Below are positions 58,681 to 64,000 of a DNA stretch of 64,000 nucleotides, piece by piece. The notes beneath the pieces are model-generated. The model saw nothing but the letters and a program-made list of their open reading frames with translations. It did no database searches and had not been told where the DNA came from. The stretch's first letter is position 1, and each line of letters opens with the position of its first letter. Both the position numbers and the translations under genes were made by a program. Location: assembly GCA_016711485.1 (NCBI GenBank), contig JADJSX010000023.1, forward strand, positions 1,567,001-1,631,000, given 5' to 3'. This stretch comes from Leptospiraceae bacterium. Lineage in GTDB: Bacteria; Spirochaetota; Leptospiria; Leptospirales; Leptospiraceae.

Positions 58681-59913
58681 ATGAAAAAAGAATTTTCTAT
58701 GAAATTATTTTGGATAGGTTTATTGGGATTATTTTTAGTTATTCCGCTTGTATTTATCAGTAATCTAGCTGATGAACGAAGAGAAAGAAGGGTAATGATT
58801 ACAGCACAACTTGGACGTGTTTGGGGTGGTGCCCAATTAATTGCATTGCCTTTTTTATCTAACTTTGCGGGTGTAAAGACAGGGGAAATGATTTTTAGTT
58901 CTGACGTGATTGTAAAAGGAAAACAGTCAGTTGAAATTCGAAAAAAAGGAACCTATAAAATTCCATTTTATAATTTAGACCTGCAAATATCTGGAAAAAT
59001 TTACGGTACAGATAAAATTTCGAGTGAGTCTTATTTAGTTTTACCGGTTGCTTCTCTGGAGAGAGTATCTGTCGAAAGTGCGAGTTACAACGGTAAACCC
59101 CTAAAATTAATAAAAAATAACAGTCGATTTATTACATTTATTATAAATGATAATTTGAAAGAGAAGGAAATTTCCTATGAAATTCGAATAAAATTAACAG
59201 GAATGGAAAAGTTTCACTTACTTCCTTTAGCCAAAAATGGAACTTTAGAATTGGAATCTAATTGGGCGGATCCTTCCTTTACAGGAATTTTTCTTCCAGA
59301 TGAAAGAACTGTGGATGGAAATGGGTTTAACGCAATTTGGAATTTTAAAACATCGGTAGATTTAAATCAAAAAGTGCATTTATACAGTATGATGGAAGAG
59401 AGTTTTGAATTTGCAAATCTGCAAGATGAGATATTTGGAGTTAGCCTCATATTGGCAGTCGATAGTTACCATATTATTAACCGTGTTGTCAAATATGGAT
59501 TTTTATTTATTTGGCTTACTTTTGCGGCATTTTTTGTTTTCGAAGCAATTTATTCTCTTAGAGTTCACTTAATACAATATGTATTTATTGGATTTGCACT
59601 TTTACTTTTTTATTTACTTCTGCTTTCATTTTCCGAATACATTGGATTTGCCGCAGCTTACTTACTCGCGGTTTTTGCTGTATTAGGGCAAGTATACGGG
59701 TATGCCATTGTTGTTTTAAAAAGTAAAATAAGAGCAAGAATTCTAGGAGTAGGAATGGGAAGTTTATACGGATTTTTATATGTATTGATCAACCTGGAAG
59801 AATACTCATTGGTAACCGGAAGTATTTCTTTGTTTCTATTTTTGAGTGTGGTTATGTATTTTACCAGAAACTTGGATTGGTATTCTTTATTTGGAAATTC
59901 TGATAAAGAATAA
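58681..59913 (+). CDS. creD: CreD-family inner membrane protein
   Basis: A 410-residue protein preceded by AAGGAG and starting MKKEFSMKLFWIGLLGLFL. An N-terminal helix and a ~270-residue periplasmic part (IALPF, LPVASLERVSVESASYNGKP, LPLAKNGTLELESNWADPSF with the GIFLPDERT motif) precede a hydrophobic C-terminus of about six helices (~290-400) with EAIYSLRVHLIQYVFIGFAL. This is the CreD (Cet) form; in E. coli it is controlled by CreBC and affects envelope stress and colicin tolerance. No CreBC genes adjoin it here. Confidence 0.85.
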   Translation: MKKEFSMKLFWIGLLGLFLVIPLVFISNLADERRERRVMITAQLGRVWGGAQLIALPFLSNFAGVKTGEMIFSSDVIVKGKQSVEIRKKGTYKIPFYNLDLQISGKIYGTDKISSESYLVLPVASLERVSVESASYNGKPLKLIKNNSRFITFIINDNLKEKEISYEIRIKLTGMEKFHLLPLAKNGTLELESNWADPSFTGIFLPDERTVDGNGFNAIWNFKTSVDLNQKVHLYSMMEESFEFANLQDEIFGVSLILAVDSYHIINRVVKYGFLFIWLTFAAFFVFEAIYSLRVHLIQYVFIGFALLLFYLLLLSFSEYIGFAAAYLLAVFAVLGQVYGYAIVVLKSKIRARILGVGMGSLYGFLYVLINLEEYSLVTGSISLFLFLSVVMYFTRNLDWYSLFGNSDKE

Positions 59914-59915
59914 AT

Positions 59916-61436
59916 TTATAAATCCGAAATATCTTCTAAAGTAATTGTGCACAGTCCTTCTTCGTCTAAGTCAGTGACAGTGACTAGACGGTTTGCTTGA
60001 TTGCCGTAAATTTTTTCGAAGAGGTTACGGGCAAATCTACCGTTGCCGAACTTTTTGTCGCGTTTGTCATAATGAGTTTGTAAAATTTCTTTTACCTTTG
60101 CAGTGGCATCATCTGTGAGTTTGAGTTTGGACTTAGTAGTGATTGAAGAAAAAATAGAAAATAATTCTTCCGGACTATAATCAGCAAATATAATATATTT
60201 ATTGAATCTAGATTGGAGTCCCGGGTTTTTGTTGATAAATTCTTGCATATTATCTGTGTAACCTGCAGCGATTACTATGAAATTGCCTCTATTGTCCTCC
60301 ATGAATTTTAGCAAAGTATTGATTGCTTCTCGTCCAAAATCATTTTCTCCACCTTCGGCTAAAGCATAGGCTTCATCAATAAACAAAACTCCGCCGAGGG
60401 ATTTGTTGCAAATTTCTACTGTTTTTGCTGCGGTTTGTCCTACAAATCCAGCTACCAGTCCTGATCTATCAGTTTCAATTAAATGACCTTTTTCCAATAC
60501 GCCTAACGCTTTAAAAATTTTGGCTATTAGCCTTCCTATGGTAGTTTTTCCAGTTCCCGGGTTACCGGTAAACACCATGTGGAGACTTCGAGTGGGAACG
60601 GGAAGGTTTTTTTCTTTGCGAAGTTTTTCTACTTTTAATACATTTACTAAATTCGTAACTTCATCCTTTACGGCAGATAAACCAATTAAATCATTTAATT
60701 CTTTCATTAATTGTTCTAAATCGTATACTTCGTCTTTGCCCGCTTCTTGGACGTTTCCTTGCGGTTTATCCTTCTTTGCCTCTTGGGAAGAAGATTTGTT
60801 TTCCTTGTGGGATTCATTTCGAATTGTAGTCGCAACATTTCCAAAAAAATCATTAAACACAGAATTTAGATTTAGATAGTCTTTTTTTGTTCCCGGTAAA
60901 TCAGAATACAAATCTTCGTTAGATTCATGGAGAATGGACTGGTAACGTGTTAGTATCCGCTTTTCTGTTTCTGTAACAATTCCATCTTGTTTGACAACCA
61001 AATTTAAGATTTGGAATAAATAGTTGGCAACTATATACATATTATTGGTTAAAAACACAGAGTCATAAAATTTTACAACACGAAGAAGCATAGGCGGATC
61101 AAGTTCTTCAATGACTAAATTCTTTTTTCCTTGGGGCTGATTTTTTATATATAGGTCTATTTCTGATATTAATTTTGATTTGTCGTACTTTGTAGATTTG
61201 TCTATTTCCTTTAAAATTTCAGCTATTGTAGGCAAAGACTTTTCTGATTCGGTCGGATCATTTGCATATAAAAAACTTGCTATACGTATTAATTCAGAGG
61301 CTAATAGATGTTCTGCGAAAATTACACGTTTTTCATAATCAGTGATTTCTCTGTAGTTTAAACGATAGTATTCGGCGAGAGGTTCAATTAATTTTAATAT
61401 CTCTTGGGTTTGTGTTTTGAGTAAAAGTAATTCCAA
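59916..61436 (-). CDS. CbxX/CfxQ-like AAA+ ATPase
   Basis: A 506-residue protein with a helical N-terminal ~220 residues and a CbxX/CfxQ-type AAA+ module. It has ELNDLIGLSAVKDEV, Walker A TGNPGTGKTTIGRLIAKIF, Walker B GGVLFIDEAYALAEGG, sensor 1 FIVIAAGYTDNM and the arginine-finger region NPGLQSRFNKYIIF, then KKFGNGRFARNLFEKIYGNQ. This clade remodels other proteins. Here it is the third gene of a row with TelA and XpaC-like genes (5-bp gap to the latter), so the partner may be the tellurite/membrane-stress pair (inference). Confidence 0.88.
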   Translation of the reverse strand: MELLLLKTQTQEILKLIEPLAEYYRLNYREITDYEKRVIFAEHLLASELIRIASFLYANDPTESEKSLPTIAEILKEIDKSTKYDKSKLISEIDLYIKNQPQGKKNLVIEELDPPMLLRVVKFYDSVFLTNNMYIVANYLFQILNLVVKQDGIVTETEKRILTRYQSILHESNEDLYSDLPGTKKDYLNLNSVFNDFFGNVATTIRNESHKENKSSSQEAKKDKPQGNVQEAGKDEVYDLEQLMKELNDLIGLSAVKDEVTNLVNVLKVEKLRKEKNLPVPTRSLHMVFTGNPGTGKTTIGRLIAKIFKALGVLEKGHLIETDRSGLVAGFVGQTAAKTVEICNKSLGGVLFIDEAYALAEGGENDFGREAINTLLKFMEDNRGNFIVIAAGYTDNMQEFINKNPGLQSRFNKYIIFADYSPEELFSIFSSITTKSKLKLTDDATAKVKEILQTHYDKRDKKFGNGRFARNLFEKIYGNQANRLVTVTDLDEEGLCTITLEDISDL

Positions 61437-61441
61437 TTCGA

Positions 61442-62380
61442 TTACATTCCTTCCATTTTTAAAGTTTTATCCATCACGGTGATTTCTGCATCTAAATCCA
61501 TAATATCATTTTGAATGAGTTTATCATGGTGTTTTTGAAATGCATCAATGATTTGAACTAAAATATCGTCTACCCGTTTTAACGATTCTTTTAATTCGAC
61601 AGAAATTACTTTTTGAGAAGATAAATCAATGTATTTACGAATAATTTTAAGAGTAGTGTCTAGGTAATAAGATAAAAATTGACGAGAAATTTTTATGTCT
61701 TCAGGATCATTTTTGAAATTTTCAAATATTTTTACTACTTGTTCCCTGATTTCTAAAACTTTTTCTTTGACTGACGGATCTTGGATTTTCGCTGAAAGTC
61801 TGTCTATTTCGGCTACTCTTTCTTTGCCGATAGCCATAGTTTCTTTGAGCATACTCGCTGTTACCTTGTCCAAATTTTCAAGTGAACGAAGTTCAGCCAT
61901 TTGTGTTTCGAAGTCTGTGTTTTCTTTTTCTAAATTAGGAGTTTTAAAAAAACTCAAAGGATAACTAATTAAAGTTTTATAGGAAGATTTAATGGAACCA
62001 GTAATCACGGCTCCAAAATGGTAAAATCCAAGTCCAGTGTAACTTAGGATTTGCATGATCGCACTGCCTGTAGGCATACTTCCATCTACCATTTTGTCTC
62101 CACCCCAAAGCCAACTTACAGCAGATCCAAGTGTTGCTAGAAATCCCTGTAAAAAAATAGCTTGTTTCGCATGAGAAGCGACAAATTTAGATTTGCCACC
62201 TTTGCTAAGTAAAATATACAAAGGAACTAACATTGCCGCAAGTAACGCAATCGGAAACGCAAATGGGATTCCTTTCGAAAGTAAAATGAAAAGAATAGGG
62301 TAGGCGAGGAGAAGAGATAGATGGGAGCGTCTACCCCATTTTACCTCTTCTTCTGTAATATTATTTTCTTCTTTGCTCAT
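61442..62380 (-). CDS. XpaC-like membrane protein
   Basis: A 312-residue protein with an N-terminal membrane region of two to four helices (HLSLLLAYPILFILLSKGIP; IALLAAMLVPLYILLS; TGLGFYHFGAVITG) and a C-terminal helical domain (~155-305) with LKETMAIGKERVAEIDRLSA and FQKHHDKLIQNDIMDLDAEI. The helical domain resembles XpaC (5-bromo-4-chloroindolyl phosphate hydrolysis protein), the usual neighbour of TelA. Its start overlaps telA by 4 bp. Confidence 0.65.
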   Translation of the reverse strand: MSKEENNITEEEVKWGRRSHLSLLLAYPILFILLSKGIPFAFPIALLAAMLVPLYILLSKGGKSKFVASHAKQAIFLQGFLATLGSAVSWLWGGDKMVDGSMPTGSAIMQILSYTGLGFYHFGAVITGSIKSSYKTLISYPLSFFKTPNLEKENTDFETQMAELRSLENLDKVTASMLKETMAIGKERVAEIDRLSAKIQDPSVKEKVLEIREQVVKIFENFKNDPEDIKISRQFLSYYLDTTLKIIRKYIDLSSQKVISVELKESLKRVDDILVQIIDAFQKHHDKLIQNDIMDLDAEITVMDKTLKMEGM

Positions 62381-63480
62381 AGTTGTTTGGAGTTCATTAG
62401 TTTGATTTTTATTTCTTCTTCCATTTTAGTTAATTCGACTTCTACCGCTTGACGTTTTTGTTTGCCTTCGGTTTGGATTTTTAGAGTTTCATCTAAAGTG
62501 AAAATCAAATCAGTATTTATTTTTTTCAATGTCTCAATTTCTAAAATACCTTTTTCTGCTTCTTTGGCAACTTCGATGGTTCCCATTTTTAACATTTCGG
62601 AATTTTTAGAAAGAAGTTCATTGGTTACAGAGGTTACTTCTTTTTGGACGCCTAGAGCTTTTTTTTGTCTGAGAAGTCCAATTGCAATGACTAGTTGGTT
62701 TTTCCAAAGTGGAATGGTATTAATAATAGAACTTTGAATTTTTTCGACAAGTACTTGGTTGCTGTTTTGAATAAGACGAATTTGCGGTCCTGTTTGAAGG
62801 GAAAGCATTTTTGTGAGTTTCAAATCGTGTAACTTTTTTTCGAAACGATTTAGAAGTTGTAAGTAGTCTTGGTACTTTTGAGCATCTACGGGATCGTTGC
62901 TTTTTTCTGCCTTATCTTTGTACTTTGGAAGTTCTGTTTCGCGAAGTTCGGCTAATTTCATTTCGCCTGCAAGTATGTATTGATTCAACTCTTTGAAGTA
63001 ATCTAGATTTTTTGCGTAAAGAGTATCAAAAAGTGTAATGTCTTTTAGAAGCATCATTCTGGATTTGTGAAGTTCATCTACAATTTTTTCGATTTGAACA
63101 CTTAATGTATCATATTGCGCGATAAATTTTTGTGAGGACTTTACGAGTGATCCGATGAGTGGAATTTTTGAAAGAAAACTATCCTCATTTGAGAGACTTT
63201 CAACATCCATATCTTTTACTTTGAGCATTAGATCCGTGAGTATTTGTCCTGTCTCACCAGTGTCCTTAGCGCGAATCTGGCTTAGAATTTGGTCGGAAAA
63301 TTCGGAAATCTTTTTTTGAGATTGAGATCCATATTGTAATACGGATTGTGTATCTTCAATATTGATTTGTTTTGCTATTTCTTGAATCTTTGATTGTTCT
63401 TCTTTTGATACATCTTGAAGAGTCTCAGTTGGTTTTATTTCTGCCTGTGATTGGGTTTCCGATGAAGAATTTTCTGCCAT
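62377..63480 (-). CDS. telA: TelA-family toxic anion resistance protein
   Basis: A 367-residue, almost entirely helical and highly charged protein matching TelA. It has SFLSKIPLIGSLVKSSQKF near the N-terminus, the repeated IEKIVDELHKSRMMLLKDIT and LFDTLYAKNLDYFKELNQYI, and SSIINTIPLWKNQLVIAIGL, the conserved signature. GGAG lies at standard distance before the ATG. TelA proteins are linked to tellurite, antimicrobial and membrane stress resistance. First gene of the telA-xpaC-like-cbxX-like unit. Confidence 0.85.
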   Translation of the reverse strand: MAENSSSETQSQAEIKPTETLQDVSKEEQSKIQEIAKQINIEDTQSVLQYGSQSQKKISEFSDQILSQIRAKDTGETGQILTDLMLKVKDMDVESLSNEDSFLSKIPLIGSLVKSSQKFIAQYDTLSVQIEKIVDELHKSRMMLLKDITLFDTLYAKNLDYFKELNQYILAGEMKLAELRETELPKYKDKAEKSNDPVDAQKYQDYLQLLNRFEKKLHDLKLTKMLSLQTGPQIRLIQNSNQVLVEKIQSSIINTIPLWKNQLVIAIGLLRQKKALGVQKEVTSVTNELLSKNSEMLKMGTIEVAKEAEKGILEIETLKKINTDLIFTLDETLKIQTEGKQKRQAVEVELTKMEEEIKIKLMNSKQL

Positions 63481-63580
63481 TTTTTACTCCTATATTCGTC
63501 TAGTACGAACTTACACTTTCAAATAAAAGAAGCAAGATTTTTTTATTACCAAGTAAGTATATATTCCTTTGGAGAGAATA

Positions 63581-64000
63581 CTATAGTGGGTTTTGTTGGG
63601 CTGATATTCCTAAAGGAAGAGTGAATGTAAAGGTGCTTCCTTTGCCAATTTCGCTTTCCGCCCAAATCGTGCCCCCTTGTTTTTCAATAAATTCCTTCGC
63701 GAGAATGAGACCAAGTCCTGATCCTTTTTCTTTTAGGGTTCCTGATTTTGTAAATTTGGAATCAATTCGAAACAGTTTTTTCATATTTTCAGAATTAATT
63801 CCTGTGCCTGAATCGGAAATGGAAATAAATGAAAATTTATCCTTCGAATAGGCGGATAATTCTATTTTGCTGTTTGGATAACTAAATTTGACTGAATTAC
63901 TCAGTAAGTTTCTAAAGACGGTGTTAGTTAGGTAAATATCTGCGAGTACGTAAATATCATCTGCTATGTTAATTTCTAATTGGATATTTTTTTTGGTCAA
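63581..64000 (-). CDS. Histidine kinase, C-terminal ATPase domain only (window edge)
   Basis: The frame is open to the window end; only the HATPase_c domain is visible. N-box NLLSNSVKFSYPNSK, G1 SDSGTGINSENM, G2 KGSGLGLILAKEFIE and the C-terminal WAESEIGKGSTFTFTLPL are all intact. The sensor and HisKA parts lie beyond base 64000. The TTG at 64000 is not a proven start. It probably begins upstream of the telA unit's promoter. Confidence 0.85.
   Translation of the reverse strand: MTKKNIQLEINIADDIYVLADIYLTNTVFRNLLSNSVKFSYPNSKIELSAYSKDKFSFISISDSGTGINSENMKKLFRIDSKFTKSGTLKEKGSGLGLILAKEFIEKQGGTIWAESEIGKGSTFTFTLPLGISAQQNPL

Overview
The window is AT-rich (my impression by eye is about 35% GC) and looks like the chromosome of a spirochaete of the Leptospiraceae or a close environmental relative. 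This is inference, based on: many lipoproteins with relaxed, spirochaete-style lipoboxes; a CheX-type CheY-P phosphatase; a PilZ-like protein that resembles a leptospiral family; 'PGWG' membrane proteins; and intergenic repeats of the type seen in that group. There is no rRNA, complete tRNA, CRISPR array or phage structural gene.

Layout. 1-8.4 kb: surface and signalling genes (two paralogous PGWG-motif membrane proteins, a DA1-like zinc peptidase, a SurA/PpiD-like anchored chaperone with CheX, a cNMP-binding SpoIIE-type phosphatase, a ferredoxin, an ENPP-type lipoprotein). 8.4-17.1 kb: an accessory island of broken toxin-antitoxin genes, an intact antitoxin next to a nonsense-mutated ParE toxin, a REP-associated tyrosine transposase (RAYT) with REP-like palindromes inside its own reading frame, an ATPase + HNH pair of the Septu/PtuAB kind, an orphan MNT nucleotidyltransferase, a likely toxin/immunity pair, and many short repeats and gene scars. 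17.2-27.6 kb: a complete chemosensory operon laid out like the Pseudomonas Wsp system (CheR-TPR, CheW, CheW, MCP, CheA-REC, CheB), but ending in a receiver-adenylate cyclase where Wsp has a receiver-diguanylate cyclase. An IS701-like element sits between the two cheW genes and has removed the start of the second. 27.6-33.4 kb: a repeat-rich gap, an NHL/cadherin-like surface protein, a ParA-like protein with an altered P-loop and a large lipoprotein.

33.7-39.9 kb: a minus-strand cluster for acyl-CoA and alcohol metabolism (two acyl-CoA dehydrogenases, an SDR, an MDR oxidoreductase, an SRPBCC protein, a strictosidine-synthase/SMP-30-like protein). 40.4-47.8 kb: a DUF433/DUF5615 toxin-antitoxin pair, gpsA, a GT-C membrane protein, an MscS channel, a PilZ-like protein and an SH3-like lipoprotein. 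47.8-55.3 kb: the complete alternative complex III operon actABCDEF (quinol to electron-acceptor oxidoreductase). 55.8-64 kb: a NUDIX hydrolase, an unknown membrane protein, PPK2, CreD, a CbxX-like AAA ATPase/XpaC/TelA trio, and the C-terminal end of a histidine kinase.

The strongest candidates for something undescribed are the Wsp-like pathway with a cAMP-producing output (with a cNMP-sensing phosphatase and a CheX phosphatase elsewhere in the window), and the 9-16 kb island. In that island REP palindromes lie in frame inside genes, and a ~35-bp gene tail is present in four copies, as if defence genes had been exchanged repeatedly at one site. All assignments come from reading the sequence; no database search was run.
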